Shown here: piece after piece, positions 31,102-41,712 of the stretch | Layout of the letters: each line of letters begins with the position of its first letter | Numbering within the stretch: the first letter of the stretch is position 1 | DNA from: Shewanella algidipiscicola | GTDB lineage: Bacteria > Pseudomonadota > Gammaproteobacteria > Enterobacterales > Shewanellaceae | DNA length: 64,000 nt | Reading direction: 5' to 3' | NCBI RefSeq assembly: GCF_003605125.1 | Contig: NZ_QPQT01000002.1 | Span: 186,001-250,000, forward strand | Made by a program: the position numbers and the translations under genes | The notes under the pieces: generated by a model | Seen by the model: the letters and a program-made list of their open reading frames with translations, nothing else | The model's database searches: none | What the model was told of the DNA's origin: nothing

Positions 31102-32910
31102 TTAAGCGTTGTCTTTACCACCCTTACGGTGTGGTTTACGGTCGCCAGCTGGCTTACGGCGACGTGGTGGACGGCTGTCATCACCCGCACTTGCTGGCAG
31201 TTCGGTGCCGGCTTCACGGATGTTAAGCGGCTTACCGCATACACGCACTTTCTTCAGGTGCTGTAAGACATCTTTTGGCATTCCGTCTGGCAAGTCGATG
31301 GCGGTCATTGAATCAAATAATTGGATTTGTCCAATGTAACGGCTATCGATGTTGGCTTCATTTGCTACGGCGCCAACAATATTACCGACACCAACACCAT
31401 GGTCACGACCTACGTCGATAACATAGCGACACATCTTAACGTCTGGGTGATCTTTTAAGGTATCAGCCGTTCCTAGATTGCTTGGCGTTGGTCGTGAATC
31501 ACGACGGTTACGTTCGCGAGGTGCACGATCACCGCGTTCACCACGTTCACGGGTACTACGCTCATCACGACTATCACGTTGACGTTCGTTGATGTTAGGC
31601 AGCTGCAATGGACGCTCTTTCTGAACTTGCTGTAGTAATGCAGCAGCAAGAACTTCGGTATCAACTTCCAGTTGCTGACAAAGTTGCGCAACAGCACCCT
31701 TCATGAAATCGAGAGAGTCTTTACTGATTATCTCAGCAATTTGCTCGCCTAAACGAGATAGACGACGCTCAGTTACTGTTTCAGGGCTAGGCACGTCCAT
31801 TGGAGAGATACGACTCTTAGTCGCGCGCTCAATGGTGCGCAGCATGCGCATCTCTCTGTGGGTCACAAATAGAATTGCCATACCAGTACGACCAGCACGG
31901 CCTGTACGACCAATACGGTGAACATAGGCTTCAGTGTCGTATGGGATATCGTAGTTAATAACGTGACCAATACGTTCAACGTCAAGACCACGTGCAGCAA
32001 CGTCAGTTGCAATAATAATATCAAGTTGACCACGTTTTAGCTGATCAACGGCGCGTTCACGAGCTTGCTGATTCATATCGCCATGGAGCGGTGATGATGC
32101 ATAACCACGAGCTTCTAGCTTCTCTGCCAGTTCAACACAGCTGTTACGTGTACGAACGAAGATGATAATACCTTCAGTATTTTCAACTTCGAGTACGCGA
32201 ACTAACGCTTCTAGCTTGTTGTGTTGCGAGACTTGAACGAAACGCTGTTCGATTGAGGCAACGGTAGTATGACTTGCAGCGATACTAATGTGTGCTGGCT
32301 CAGTAAGATATTTATTGGCAACACGCTTAATTTGCTCAGGCATAGTAGCTGAGAATAATGCTAGCTGACGCTGCTTAGGCGTGTGCTCTAGGATCCATTC
32401 GATATCATCGATGAAGCCCATTTTTAGCATTTCATCGGCTTCATCGAGCACCATAGCTTTAAGCGTATCAAGCTTAAGGGTGCCACGACGCATATGATCC
32501 ATTACACGGCCAGGCGTACCGACGATGATTTGTGGACCACGACGCAATGCGTTAAGTTGTTGATGCATGCTTTGACCGCCATAAATGGGCAGTACGTGCA
32601 TACCTTTCATGAATTTTGAATAGCTACCAAATGCTTCGGCGACCTGCACAGCAAGTTCACGAGTTGGGGCTAATACTAAAATTTGTGGTGTATTTGACGT
32701 AGGGTCAATCGCATTTAATAGCGGTAGCGCAAATGCACCGGTTTTACCGGTACCTGTTTGTGCTTGACCTAAAATGTCTTTACCAGCCATAAGTGGCTCG
32801 ATACTAGCAGACTGAATTGGCGTTGGTTTTTCGTAACCAAGCTCGTCAAGAGCACGCAACAAAGGCTCGGCAAGACCGAGTTCGCGGAAAGTTTTTTCAT
32901 TGGATGACAT
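31102..32910 (-). CDS. deaD: DeaD/CsdA, DEAD-box RNA helicase
   Basis: A 602-residue ATP-dependent RNA helicase. Motifs in order are the Q motif (YEKPTPIQ), AQTGTGKT, PTRELAVQ, TPGRV, DEADEM, SAT and HRIGRTGRAG. An Arg/Asp-rich linker (about 435-480) leads to a DbpA-type RNA-binding domain (about 485-555), and a basic C-terminal tail ends the protein. E. coli DeaD (629 residues) assists 50S assembly and mRNA decay at low temperature. The start Met begins MSSNEKTFRELGL; no clear Shine-Dalgarno is seen. Confidence 0.93.
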   Translation of the reverse strand: MSSNEKTFRELGLAEPLLRALDELGYEKPTPIQSASIEPLMAGKDILGQAQTGTGKTGAFALPLLNAIDPTSNTPQILVLAPTRELAVQVAEAFGSYSKFMKGMHVLPIYGGQSMHQQLNALRRGPQIIVGTPGRVMDHMRRGTLKLDTLKAMVLDEADEMLKMGFIDDIEWILEHTPKQRQLALFSATMPEQIKRVANKYLTEPAHISIAASHTTVASIEQRFVQVSQHNKLEALVRVLEVENTEGIIIFVRTRNSCVELAEKLEARGYASSPLHGDMNQQARERAVDQLKRGQLDIIIATDVAARGLDVERIGHVINYDIPYDTEAYVHRIGRTGRAGRTGMAILFVTHREMRMLRTIERATKSRISPMDVPSPETVTERRLSRLGEQIAEIISKDSLDFMKGAVAQLCQQLEVDTEVLAAALLQQVQKERPLQLPNINERQRDSRDERSTRERGERGDRAPRERNRRDSRPTPSNLGTADTLKDHPDVKMCRYVIDVGRDHGVGVGNIVGAVANEANIDSRYIGQIQLFDSMTAIDLPDGMPKDVLQHLKKVRVCGKPLNIREAGTELPASAGDDSRPPRRRKPAGDRKPHRKGGKDNA

Positions 32911-32936
32911 GGGTTGTAGCCTTGTGGTGTAGCAAA

Positions 32937-33030
32937 GTGCAGAGACTGCACTAAAGATTTTATAGACAGAAAATCAACCCCGTGTCGACTTCCCGCACCG
33001 AAAAGTATCAGTAAGCCGGTTATTATAGCA
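32937..33030 (-). promoter_or_regulatory. deaD promoter and leader hairpin
   Basis: On the minus strand an extended -10, TGCTATAAT, lies at 33022-33030, giving a leader of about 105 bases. The leader has a perfect small hairpin GTGCAG-TCT-CTGCAC (32937-32951). Cold-shock genes often have long regulated leaders, but this one is not a recognised family. Confidence 0.5.
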
Positions 33031-33144
33031 GTGAGTTGGGATATTGGCTACCACTTAAGTCTGATTTTTAGTAGTAAACATGGGGCTTTACAGCTAAAAT
33101 CTATAATTAACAGTGAGTTGTTTTTTAATAAATAACAAATTAAT

Positions 33145-34188
33145 CTATTGTTTTGCTCGGTTATTTAAGAGATAACTGTCGATAATGAGTAGTTCGTAAG
33201 CCGTTTCTGTAACAGCCGCTAGAAACTCAATATCTATCTTCGATGCGATGTCACTGGTCTGATGATAATCGCTATGGGGTGGTATACCAAAATAGAGCCA
33301 AGGAAGCTTGGCCTGATGAAACGAATAATGATCTGACGATCTTAACCAGTCTATCCTTTGTATTGTTTTGCCTGCTTCGGGCGGGTGATTGGCTCTGATA
33401 CATAAGCCTACCGCTTGCATTAAATGTTGTTGGAGTGCTGCAAATTGGCTAAAGTTTCTGCGCCCCTCTAGATAGATGGTGTGATAGCGGTCGGGGCGTC
33501 CAACCATATCTAAGTTAATTGCCAATTCAATCTGTGACATCGAAGGTTGGCTGTTGTTATCTTGTAGCATGGCGACTAAGGCTTGGCTGCCATATAGCCC
33601 TTGCTCTTCTGCATCGGTAGCGATAAAGAGTAAATTTGTGGGCCGTTGTTGGCTTTTGGCGTGCTCAGCCAGCGCCAGCATGGCTGCGATCCCCGAGGCA
33701 TTGTCGTCGGCGCCCGGGTAAAGCTTACTGCCTCTCATGCCTAAATGATCATAGTGGGCGACAATCAGCCGCCATTGACCGCTAGCATGAGTTGCAGGCA
33801 GCATACCGATGAGGTTGACACCTTGGCGTTCAGTAAACTGATATTGATAGCTAAAGTGCTGTTCGAACGGGTTGTGGTGTTTGGCTGGTGCCATGGTGAG
33901 TGGAGCGAGGGAGCTTGACCAGGGGAGTAATCCCGCCTGTTGCATACGTAAGATAAGATAGTCGCGAGTCAACGCCGCACCGGGAGTCATAGTTTTGCGC
34001 CCTGCAAAAGCGGGCGAACTTAATCTGGTGACATCCTCGAGTAGCAGAGTCTGATTGCTCCAGGTGAGTGGTAAAGGGCGGCGGCAAGTGTTGCCTGTAC
34101 TGCTACATCCGAGTAGGAGCAGCGTAAAGGTGAAATAGAGTGAGATGAGCGTAATGATGCGAGCAGGATTGAGCACTCTCATGGGCAC
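33145..34188 (-). CDS. M28-family zinc aminopeptidase, predicted lipoprotein
   Basis: A 347-residue protein with a lipoprotein signal: hydrophobic stretch then LLLLGCSS, with the modified Cys at about residue 28. The M28 metal ligands are visible: His and Asp in VAHYDHLG and GADDNASG, Glu pair in DAEEQG, Asp in NLDMVGR and the late His in SSDHYSFH. Such enzymes are co-catalytic zinc aminopeptidases; this one probably acts at the envelope. Substrate is unknown. It lies between uvrA and deaD, separated from uvrA by a long palindrome. Confidence 0.85.
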   Translation of the reverse strand: MPMRVLNPARIITLISLYFTFTLLLLGCSSTGNTCRRPLPLTWSNQTLLLEDVTRLSSPAFAGRKTMTPGAALTRDYLILRMQQAGLLPWSSSLAPLTMAPAKHHNPFEQHFSYQYQFTERQGVNLIGMLPATHASGQWRLIVAHYDHLGMRGSKLYPGADDNASGIAAMLALAEHAKSQQRPTNLLFIATDAEEQGLYGSQALVAMLQDNNSQPSMSQIELAINLDMVGRPDRYHTIYLEGRRNFSQFAALQQHLMQAVGLCIRANHPPEAGKTIQRIDWLRSSDHYSFHQAKLPWLYFGIPPHSDYHQTSDIASKIDIEFLAAVTETAYELLIIDSYLLNNRAKQ

Positions 34189-34250
34189 TGGACACCTAGC
34201 TTGGGTGGTGGTCTAGGCTATAACTTAGCCGTAATCCATTGGTAAAGACA

Positions 34251-34284
34251 GCCAAAGCCAGAATTTTATCATTCTGGCTTTGGC
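34251..34284 (-). terminator. Perfect 14-bp hairpin after uvrA
   Basis: GCCAAAGCCAGAAT (34251-34264) and ATTCTGGCTTTGGC (34271-34284) are exact complements around a 6-base loop. On the minus strand it follows uvrA by 43 bases and is trailed by GTCTTT, so it is probably the uvrA terminator. Confidence 0.65.
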
Positions 34285-34326
34285 GCTTATCAAGAGCAAT
34301 TATCTATAACAAGGACGCGAGCAGGT

Positions 34327-37152
34327 TTAAGCCTCGAGCAAAGGCTTAAGGAAGCGCGCGGTATGGGAGGTTGGATGCTCAGCTACTTGCATAGGTGTAC
34401 CACTGACCAAAATGGTGCCGCCGCCAGAGCCCCCTTCAGGGCCAAGATCGATGATCCAATCGGCGGTTTTGATCACATCGAGATTGTGTTCAATCACTAC
34501 TATGGTGTTACCGTGAGCCTTGAGACGGTGCAGTACATCGAGTAAGAGCTGAATATCAGCAAAGTGTAAGCCTGTGGTCGGCTCATCTAGGATATACAAG
34601 GTCTTGCCTGTGTCGCGTTTTGACAACTCTTTGGCCAGTTTGACACGCTGTGCCTCACCACCTGAGAGGGTGGTTGCACTCTGGCCAAGGCCGATATAAG
34701 ACAGACCAACCTCCATTAAGGTTTGTAGCTTACGGGCAATGGCGGGTACGGCATCGAAGAACTCGCGGGCTTCCTCAACGGTCATCTCTAACACTTCGTG
34801 AATATTTTTACCCTTATAACGCACCTCTAAGGTTTCACGGTTATAGCGTTTACTCTTACAGCTATCGCACGGCACATACACATCGGGGAGGAAGTGCATC
34901 TCGACTTTGATCAGACCATCGCCCTGACAGGCTTCACAGCGTCCACCTTTGACGTTAAAGGAGAAACGCCCGGGTTTATAGCCACGGGTTCTGGCTTCTT
35001 GGGTCGCGGCGAATAGCTCACGAATAGGGGTAAAGATGCCGGTATAAGTGGCTGGGTTCGATCGTGGTGTACGGCCAATGGGACTTTGATCGATATCGAC
35101 CACTTTATCGCAATGATCCATCCCCTCTATTCGTTTGTAAGGGGCGGGTTCATCGACGGTGGCACCATTTAGTTGACGATGAGCGATCTTATAAAAGGTG
35201 TCGTTGATAAGCGTTGATTTACCAGAGCCAGATACCCCGGTCACGCAGGTAAACAGACCTACGGGTATGGTTAAATCAACATTTTTTAAGTTGTTGCCAG
35301 TTGCGCCAAACAGCTCGATGACTTGCTTTGGATTATATTGAGCTGGCGTTTCGCTGATGTGGATCTGCTTAGTGCCAGAGATATATTGTCCGGTTATCGA
35401 GTCTTTACAGTTGATGATGTCATCTAAGCTGCCATCACAAATCACTTGGCCACCATGAACCCCCGCGCCTGGGCCAATATCTATGATGTGATCCGCCATG
35501 CGGATTGCATCTTCATCATGTTCGACCACGATAACGGTATTACCTAGATCTCTAAGATGAATCAGGGTTTGCAGTAAGCGTTCGTTATCACGCTGATGCA
35601 AACCTATGGAGGGCTCATCGAGAACATACATCACCCCAACAAGACCGGCGCCAATCTGGCTAGCGAGACGAATACGCTGTGCCTCCCCGCCAGACAAGGT
35701 GTCGGCAGAGCGTGATAGGCTCAAATAGTTAAGCCCGACATTGACCAAGAAGCCTAAACGATCGCGCACCTCTTTTAAGATCTTTTCGGCAATTTGCGCG
35801 CGCTGACCTGTAAGAGATAGCTGCTCAAAATAGCTCATCGCCTCGCCAATTGACCATTCGGTGAGTGTTGGCAGATTAAGATCTTCAATAAATACATTAC
35901 GCGCCTCTTCGCGCAGACGCGAACCACCACAGCTATTACAGGCCTGCGTGTTAATGTATTTGGCCAGCTCTTCGCGCACCGAATTTGATTCGGTCTCGCG
36001 ATAGCGTCTGTCCATATTGTTTAAGATCCCCTCGAAAGGGTGGTTGCGCACCACGACATCACCGCGATCATTGATGTACTTAAACGCGATACTCTCTTTA
36101 CCTGATCCATGTAGCACGATACGGCGAATTTTATCGCTGAGCTGCTCATAGGGCACTTCGACATCAAACTTATAGTGCTCGGCCAATGAACTGAGCATCT
36201 GGAAATAGTAAAAGTTGCGTCTATCCCAGCCGCGGATCGCACCGCCAGCAAGGGATAACTCAGTGTTGGTTATCACGCGCTCGGCATCAAAAAACTGCTG
36301 CACCCCTAGACCATCACAGGTGGGGCAGGCACCAGCCGGATTGTTAAATGAGAAGATACGTGGTTCGAGCTCGGCCATAGAGTATCCACAATGTGGACAG
36401 GCAAAATTGGCAGAAAACAACAGCTCTTCTAGATCACCGTCCATAGAGGCGACAGTGGCGATACCGCCAGAAAGCTCAAGGGCCGTTTCAAATGACTCGG
36501 CTAAGCGTTGACCTATGTCGTCACGTACCTTAAAGCGATCAACCACCACTTCAATGGTGTGCTTAACGTGCAATTCAAGCGTTGGCGGATCGGACAGATC
36601 GCACACTTCACCATCGATACGGGCGCGAATAAACCCTTGTGCCGCTAGACTCTCGAGTAACTTTACGTGCTCACCCTTGCGATCGTTAATCACAGGTGCG
36701 AGCAGCATCAAGCGGCTGCCCTCTGGCATTTCTAATACTTTATCGACCATCTGGCTAACGGTTTGCGCCGCCAATGGCTGATTGTGGGTGGGGCATCTTG
36801 GCTCACCGACACGGGCAAACAGTAATCTTAGGTAATCGTAGATTTCGGTAATAGTGCCCACGGTTGAACGCGGGTTATGAGAGGTGGATTTTTGCTCGAT
36901 AGAGATGGCCGGGCTTAGGCCTTCAATATGATCAACATCGGGCTTTTCCATCAAGCTTAAAAACTGACGAGCATACGCAGAGAGGGATTCGACGTAACGA
37001 CGTTGTCCTTCTGCATACAGGGTATCGAAGGCTAATGATGATTTACCCGAGCCCGATAGGCCGGTGATGACGATCAGCTTGTCCCTTGGGATTGTCAGGT
37101 TGATGTTTTTTAGATTGTGGGTGCGGGCGCCACGAACTTCAATCTTGTCCAT
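34327..37152 (-). CDS. uvrA: UvrA, excinuclease ABC subunit A
   Basis: A 941-residue DNA-damage recognition ATPase of nucleotide excision repair. It has two ABC modules: Walker [10 protein letters not shown] near residue 31 and GVSGSGKST near 640, signature LSGGEAQRI and LSGGEAQRV, and zinc-finger Cys pairs (CPHCGYS, CPTCDG and [14 protein letters not shown]). UvrA2 loads UvrB on damaged DNA. Length equals E. coli UvrA (940). It is divergent from a transporter gene that precedes ssb, whereas in E. coli uvrA and ssb are directly divergent. Confidence 0.98.
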   Translation of the reverse strand: MDKIEVRGARTHNLKNINLTIPRDKLIVITGLSGSGKSSLAFDTLYAEGQRRYVESLSAYARQFLSLMEKPDVDHIEGLSPAISIEQKSTSHNPRSTVGTITEIYDYLRLLFARVGEPRCPTHNQPLAAQTVSQMVDKVLEMPEGSRLMLLAPVINDRKGEHVKLLESLAAQGFIRARIDGEVCDLSDPPTLELHVKHTIEVVVDRFKVRDDIGQRLAESFETALELSGGIATVASMDGDLEELLFSANFACPHCGYSMAELEPRIFSFNNPAGACPTCDGLGVQQFFDAERVITNTELSLAGGAIRGWDRRNFYYFQMLSSLAEHYKFDVEVPYEQLSDKIRRIVLHGSGKESIAFKYINDRGDVVVRNHPFEGILNNMDRRYRETESNSVREELAKYINTQACNSCGGSRLREEARNVFIEDLNLPTLTEWSIGEAMSYFEQLSLTGQRAQIAEKILKEVRDRLGFLVNVGLNYLSLSRSADTLSGGEAQRIRLASQIGAGLVGVMYVLDEPSIGLHQRDNERLLQTLIHLRDLGNTVIVVEHDEDAIRMADHIIDIGPGAGVHGGQVICDGSLDDIINCKDSITGQYISGTKQIHISETPAQYNPKQVIELFGATGNNLKNVDLTIPVGLFTCVTGVSGSGKSTLINDTFYKIAHRQLNGATVDEPAPYKRIEGMDHCDKVVDIDQSPIGRTPRSNPATYTGIFTPIRELFAATQEARTRGYKPGRFSFNVKGGRCEACQGDGLIKVEMHFLPDVYVPCDSCKSKRYNRETLEVRYKGKNIHEVLEMTVEEAREFFDAVPAIARKLQTLMEVGLSYIGLGQSATTLSGGEAQRVKLAKELSKRDTGKTLYILDEPTTGLHFADIQLLLDVLHRLKAHGNTIVVIEHNLDVIKTADWIIDLGPEGGSGGGTILVSGTPMQVAEHPTSHTARFLKPLLEA

Positions 37153-37187
37153 CTGTCTCTCTGATTGGCCGAATAAAAAAGAGACTG

Positions 37188-37216
37188 ATTATCGCATAAA
37201 AATTGTCTCAGGTCAT
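37188..37216 (-). promoter_or_regulatory. Probable uvrA promoter
   Basis: On the minus strand ATGACC (37211-37216) and GATAAT (37188-37193) are 17 bases apart, the latter preceded by TGC as in extended -10 promoters. No CTG-N10-CAG LexA operator was found over it, although uvrA is SOS-controlled in E. coli. Confidence 0.45.
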
Positions 37217-37379
37217 AGCCAGCTCACACAAAAGCGCTAGGGGAAATGTTGACGAGCAATTATAGCTTTGTGATTGAATAGCTACATATACATCGCATCT
37301 TATATTTTTCTTTTTGAGCTAAATCCACGCTTCGTGATAACATGCGCGACTTATTTTTGTATTCATATCAGGGCGAAAA

Positions 37380-38747
37380 ATGGCCAATAATGGACTGTCT
37401 AAGACTGAGAAAAAAGTCGCATTTTCGTTAGCCAGTGTATTTGGTTTGCGCATGATGGGCTTGTTTATGATCATGCCTGTGTTTGCGCTTTATGGACAAC
37501 ACTTACAGGGCTTTTCGCCATTATGGGTGGGGATAGCCATAGGGGCATATGGTTTAACTCAGGCCGTGTTGCAGATCCCTATGGGGATCTTGTCAGACAA
37601 ATATGGGCGTAAGCCAATTATTTTAATAGGCTTGTTGGTATTTGCTATCGGCAGCGTGGTTGCAGCCATGGCGGACTCTATTTATGGGGTGGTTGCCGGG
37701 CGCGCTATGCAGGGGATGGGCGCAATTGCTGCGGCCGTTTTAGCCTTAGCAGCCGATTTAACTCGCGATGAACAGCGCACTAAAGTGATGGCGATTATTG
37801 GTATGTGTATCGGTTTCTCTTTTGCGCTCTCTTTGCTGGTTGGCCCGATTGTCGCGCAGCACCTTGGATTATCAGGGTTATTCGCCATGACAGCAGGTTT
37901 GGCGTTACTGGGCATGGTGATAGTGCAGTTATTAGTGCCCAATCCCATTAGCCAAGCGCCAAAAGGCGATACGGTTGCCGCGCCGGCCAAGCTTAAAGCC
38001 ATGCTTAAAGATCCACAGCTGTTTAGGCTTGACGCTGGTATTTTTATTTTGCATTTGGTGTTAACTGCAGTGTTTGTCGCCTTACCGCTGGATTTAGTCG
38101 ATGCGGGGTTAGTCAAAGAAAAGCACTGGATGCTCTATTTTCCTGCTTTTATCGGCGCGTTTTTCCTTATGGTGCCGCTGATCATCATTGGCGTGAAAAA
38201 GAAAAACACCAAGGCCACCTTTCAAATTGCCCTGTTAATCATGATGGTAGCACTTGCTTCCATGGCATTATTTGCTAATAGCTTAGTGGTGCTAAGCGCT
38301 GCGATCGTGCTGTTTTTTACTGGGTTTAACTATCTTGAAGCCTCACTGCCGAGCTTGATTGCTAAATTTTGCCCGGTAGGGGATAAAGGCTCAGCCATGG
38401 GCGTGTATTCGACCAGCCAATTTTTAGGGGCATTTTGTGGTGGTTTACTCGGCGGCGGTGCTTACCAGTGGGTCGGCGCGGCGGGGGTGTTTGCCGTAGC
38501 ATTCGGCTTGATGTTTATTTGGCTACTATTAACCTTAGGCATGGAGAATCCCGTGCTGTTAAAGAGCTATACATTAGAAGCCGAAGTTGAAGGTAAAGAG
38601 CAGGCTAGATCCATGGCGACCGAGCTGTCACAGCTTCCAGGCGTCGTTGAAGCTATCGTGGTACTTGAGGAGAAAGTCGCTTATTTGAAAGTTGATGAGC
38701 ATTTCGATTTGAGACAAGCGCGAGCTGTGTTAGGCTCTGTCAATTAA
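37380..38747 (+). CDS. MFS transporter, YajR-like with C-terminal cytosolic domain
   Basis: A 455-residue inner-membrane transporter with 12 predicted helices. The MFS A motif is [11 protein letters not shown] between helices 2 and 3. After the last helix about 70 residues remain, predicted soluble ([20 protein letters not shown]...KVDEHFDL), like the ferredoxin-like YAM domain at the end of E. coli YajR (about 455 residues). YajR is a proton-driven exporter of unknown substrate. The gene lies between uvrA and ssb, 77 bases before the ssb start. Confidence 0.8.
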   Translation: MANNGLSKTEKKVAFSLASVFGLRMMGLFMIMPVFALYGQHLQGFSPLWVGIAIGAYGLTQAVLQIPMGILSDKYGRKPIILIGLLVFAIGSVVAAMADSIYGVVAGRAMQGMGAIAAAVLALAADLTRDEQRTKVMAIIGMCIGFSFALSLLVGPIVAQHLGLSGLFAMTAGLALLGMVIVQLLVPNPISQAPKGDTVAAPAKLKAMLKDPQLFRLDAGIFILHLVLTAVFVALPLDLVDAGLVKEKHWMLYFPAFIGAFFLMVPLIIIGVKKKNTKATFQIALLIMMVALASMALFANSLVVLSAAIVLFFTGFNYLEASLPSLIAKFCPVGDKGSAMGVYSTSQFLGAFCGGLLGGGAYQWVGAAGVFAVAFGLMFIWLLLTLGMENPVLLKSYTLEAEVEGKEQARSMATELSQLPGVVEAIVVLEEKVAYLKVDEHFDLRQARAVLGSVN

Positions 38748-38824
38748 CTGTTTGGGACTTGAGTAGACCTCACCCGTTAAGCAGTATTTATATTAGATTT
38801 GTAAGAATATCGCAGGAGATTTCA

Positions 38825-39505
38825 ATGGCCAGTCGTGGTGTCAATAAGGTAATTTTGGTCGGTAACTTAGGGAAAGACCCTGAAGTACGCTACATGCCAA
38901 ATGGCAATGCCGTAGCCAACTTTACAGTGGCGACCAGTGAGTCTTGGAAAGACCAGCAGGGTCAAGTGCAAGAGCGTACAGAATGGCACAACATCGTCAT
39001 GTATCGCCGCTTAGCGGAGATCGCGGGCGAGTACCTAAAGAAAGGCTCTAAAGTTTACCTCGAAGGCAAACTGCAAACCAGCAAGTGGCAAGATCAGCAA
39101 ACTGGCCAAGATCGTTACAAAACTGAAATTAATGCCAGTGAAATGCAGATGTTAGACAGCCGTGGTCAAGGTGGTCAGCAAGGCGGTATGGGGCAAAGTG
39201 CAGGTGGTTATGCGCCACAGCAAAATCAATATGCACCGCAAGCTCAAGGTGCCCCGGCTGCTCGTCCAGCACCTCAGCAAGCTGCGCCGCAGCAACAAGG
39301 TTATGGAGCACCGCAACAAGCCGCTCCTCAGCAAGGTTACGGTGCGCCACAGCAGCAAACGGCTCCAGCAACACCCGCTTATGCTCCTAAGCCTCAAGTG
39401 GCTCCGCAGCAGCAAGAGGCGCCACAGCAGCGTCCAGCGCCGCAGCCACAGCAAAACTTTACTCCAGATTTGGATGATGGTTGGGATGACGATATCCCGT
39501 TTTAG
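38825..39505 (+). CDS. ssb: SSB, single-stranded DNA-binding protein
   Basis: A 226-residue protein. The OB fold (about 1-112) begins [20 protein letters not shown]. It is followed by an unusually long Gln/Pro/Ala/Gly-rich linker (about 115-210) with repeated GYGAPQQ and APQQQ stretches, and the acidic tip DDDIPF that binds partner proteins. SSB tetramers coat single-stranded DNA in replication and repair. The start is at ATG 38825, with CAGGAG 7 bases upstream; an upstream in-frame codon would add 22 residues not found in SSB proteins. E. coli SSB is 178 residues. Confidence 0.96.
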   Translation: MASRGVNKVILVGNLGKDPEVRYMPNGNAVANFTVATSESWKDQQGQVQERTEWHNIVMYRRLAEIAGEYLKKGSKVYLEGKLQTSKWQDQQTGQDRYKTEINASEMQMLDSRGQGGQQGGMGQSAGGYAPQQNQYAPQAQGAPAARPAPQQAAPQQQGYGAPQQAAPQQGYGAPQQQTAPATPAYAPKPQVAPQQQEAPQQRPAPQPQQNFTPDLDDGWDDDIPF

Positions 39506-39552
39506 ATCCCAGTTATTATAGTTATGTAAGATTAACTAGTATAAGTAACCTA

Positions 39553-39578
39553 AACCCAGCATAAAAGCTGGGTTTTTT
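39553..39578 (+). terminator. Terminator of ssb
   Basis: AACCCAGC (39553-39560) and GCTGGGTT (39567-39574) pair around ATAAAA and lead into a T run. The rest of the 316-base gap to csgE shows no clear gene or operator. Confidence 0.9.
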
Positions 39579-39821
39579 ATTGCTTAAATTTTACGGCAGT
39601 TAGCCACAACCCTAGTCGTTATCGACTTTCCTGCATTACCCGAAAGTATTACTCCTTTATGCTAGATTTTTATCAGGTAGCCCATTGGTAAGGTTTTGGG
39701 CTGCCAAAAAATGATAATTGCTGCTAGCGTAAGCCCCTTAAAACGTATTTTGCGTAGGTGTTGGGCATGTGCGCTGCTGTAGCCCTTAGCCAATGTCAAG
39801 TTGCGATGTTACAGGGGCGGT

Positions 39822-40226
39822 ATGATGATGCGAACCAAGTTTTCGGCGCTACTACTATTAATATTGTGCTGTGTTACACCTATTCAGGCGCAAGACAATG
39901 ATATAGAGATTAGTGGTTTAGTGATTGACCGTACGGTAACTCGTTTCGGGAAGGACTTTGTATTTTACTACGCCAGTTATTGGCGTGATCTGCCTTTCAC
40001 TCAAGGGTTCAATGTCACCTTGTATGAAACGGTATTCCCTCAGGCTGGGACCTTACTTACGCTGGAAGTTAATGGCGTTACCATCTACAAAACCCATTTT
40101 GGTCGTAGAGCTAGCCCAATTAAAGAGCGGGCTGAGCAGGCCATTTTGTTGACAATCGATTATCTTGCGCAGGCAAGAGCAAATGCTATCACCGGTGAAC
40201 TGGCTGATAAAAATCAAGGATATTAG
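39822..40226 (+). CDS. csgE: CsgE, curli secretion specificity factor
   Basis: A 134-residue periplasmic protein with a signal peptide (about 1-23, ending IQAQ). The mature part EISGLVIDRTVTRFGKDFVF followed by LYETVFPQAGTLLTLEVNG is typical of CsgE, which caps the CsgG pore and gives it specificity for curlin subunits. Three consecutive ATG codons (39822, 39825, 39828) could each be the start; AGGGG at 39813-39817 slightly favours the second or third. The stop is 11 bases before csgF. Confidence 0.92.
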   Translation: MMMRTKFSALLLLILCCVTPIQAQDNDIEISGLVIDRTVTRFGKDFVFYYASYWRDLPFTQGFNVTLYETVFPQAGTLLTLEVNGVTIYKTHFGRRASPIKERAEQAILLTIDYLAQARANAITGELADKNQGY

Positions 40227-40237
40227 GAATAATCATA

Positions 40238-40624
40238 ATGAATAACAGGATGTTAATAGCTTCTATACTACTTTTATCTAGTTCAGTTTCGGCGACTGAA
40301 CTGGTCTATACCCCGATTAATCCGAGTTTTGGCGGCTCGGCATTGAATGGCTCTTACCTGCTTAATAAAGCCAATGCACAAAATGATAATACGGCTGGCA
40401 GTAACGAAAAGGATTTTATCACGCGCTTTAAAGAATCATTGGAGCGTAATATTCTCAATACCATTACCCGTGGAGTTGCTAATGGTGATATCACCGATGG
40501 TACATACGATACTGGTGAGTTTAGGATTGAGGTGGCCTCAATCGGTGGTGGGGTGATGTTGACCATCACCAACTTAACGACAGGTGAGGTTACCGTGATT
40601 GAAATGCCAGTTTACGGGGGATAG
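40238..40624 (+). CDS. csgF: CsgF, curli nucleator-anchoring factor
   Basis: A 128-residue exported protein with a signal peptide (about 1-19). The mature N-terminus TELVYTPINPSFGGSALNGS is the conserved CsgF segment that inserts into the CsgG pore. CsgF holds the nucleator CsgB at the cell surface. It is translated in a tight operon: its stop is directly followed by the csgG ATG. Confidence 0.94.
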   Translation: MNNRMLIASILLLSSSVSATELVYTPINPSFGGSALNGSYLLNKANAQNDNTAGSNEKDFITRFKESLERNILNTITRGVANGDITDGTYDTGEFRIEVASIGGGVMLTITNLTTGEVTVIEMPVYGG

Positions 40625-41425
40625 ATGATGAGACAAGTTAGTATCTTACTCTTGAGTTTAAGTCTATCGGCATGCAGCTTACTGCCTAAACCTGAGCTGA
40701 ATATTACTGAAGCTGAAATTAATCCCATTAGTAGCACGATGCAGGATTTAATCGCCAAACCAGGCCCTAAATACACCATTCCAGTAGCAGTTTACTCGTT
40801 TCGAGATCAGACGGGACAATATAAGCCACAGCAAAATGTCAGCTCATTCTCTACGGCGGTGACTCAGGGGGCCACCTCAATGTTGGTACAGACCTTGTTA
40901 GACTCTAAGTGGTTTATGCCTGTCGAGCGAGAGGGGTTACAGAACCTGTTAACCGAACGTAAAATCACTAAGAATCAAGCGCCCAAAGTGAGTAATGATG
41001 ATGTGCCGCAATTGACCAATGCCCGGTTACTCTTAGAGGGGGGGATCATCAGTTACGAGACTAACATTAGTACCGGTGGCGCAGGGGTCGAATATTACGG
41101 TATTGGTGCCTCTGAAATGTACCGTGAAGATCAAGTGACGATTTATCTTCGAGCCGTCGATGTGCATACAGGAAAAGTGATGATGTCGGTGTCGACCACT
41201 AAGCGAGTGTTTTCGCAGGAGATGCGTGCAGGCTTGATGCGTTTTACCAGCTTAAATCGTTTGGCAGAGGCTGAGGTGGGTTTTACGACCAATGAACCTG
41301 TACAGTTTTGTGTCTTACAAGCCATTGAGTTGGCAGTGTCAGAGTTAGTCGATAAAGGGATTAAAATGGGCTACTGGAGTCCGTCGGAAGCATCAATAGC
41401 GGATGCCAATCCGTTATCTTCTTGA
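40625..41425 (+). CDS. csgG: CsgG, outer-membrane curli secretion channel
   Basis: A 266-residue lipoprotein with lipobox LSACS (Cys at about residue 17). The family core is visible in TIPVAVYSFRDQTGQYKPQQ, then ATSMLVQTLLDSKWFMPVER, LLEGGIISYETN and VSTTKRVFSQ. Nine subunits form the 36-strand barrel through which curlin is exported. E. coli CsgG has 277 residues. A second in-frame ATG follows the first. Confidence 0.95.
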   Translation: MMRQVSILLLSLSLSACSLLPKPELNITEAEINPISSTMQDLIAKPGPKYTIPVAVYSFRDQTGQYKPQQNVSSFSTAVTQGATSMLVQTLLDSKWFMPVEREGLQNLLTERKITKNQAPKVSNDDVPQLTNARLLLEGGIISYETNISTGGAGVEYYGIGASEMYREDQVTIYLRAVDVHTGKVMMSVSTTKRVFSQEMRAGLMRFTSLNRLAEAEVGFTTNEPVQFCVLQAIELAVSELVDKGIKMGYWSPSEASIADANPLSS

Positions 41426-41438
41426 TTTTTTTATTAAA

Positions 41439-41480
41439 ATGGTGCGGCAGATACATATTGTTTGCCACACCATTGTTTAT
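41439..41480 (+). terminator. Terminator of csgEFG
   Basis: ATGGTG-C-GGCA (41439-41449) pairs with TGCC-A-CACCAT (41463-41473) with one internal mismatch and is followed by TGTTTAT. The remaining sequence to the csgD-like start (41713) carries no visible gene. Confidence 0.6.
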
Positions 41481-41712
41481 CATTTCACTTCAACTTAACT
41501 TCTTCTTTTATCTTTAATCTTATCTAATTGGGGCTTAGTTGAGTATCGCTATATCGTGTCAGGCAAGGTTAGATGTATCCGTGTTGCATGATTGTTAACC
41601 GTTGGTGTTTTCTGTATCGTTATGTATCATCTGTGGCGGTAGCTAATGTTAACTTGGGCATCAGTGATCCAATAAGCCTTGTTAGGCTGTGTTAATTCAG
41701 GGAGAGAATTTA

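Noticed and set aside
39129..39521. Long frames in other phases over the ssb linker
   Set aside because: They arise from the repetitive, G/C-rich Gln/Pro/Ala codons of ssb.
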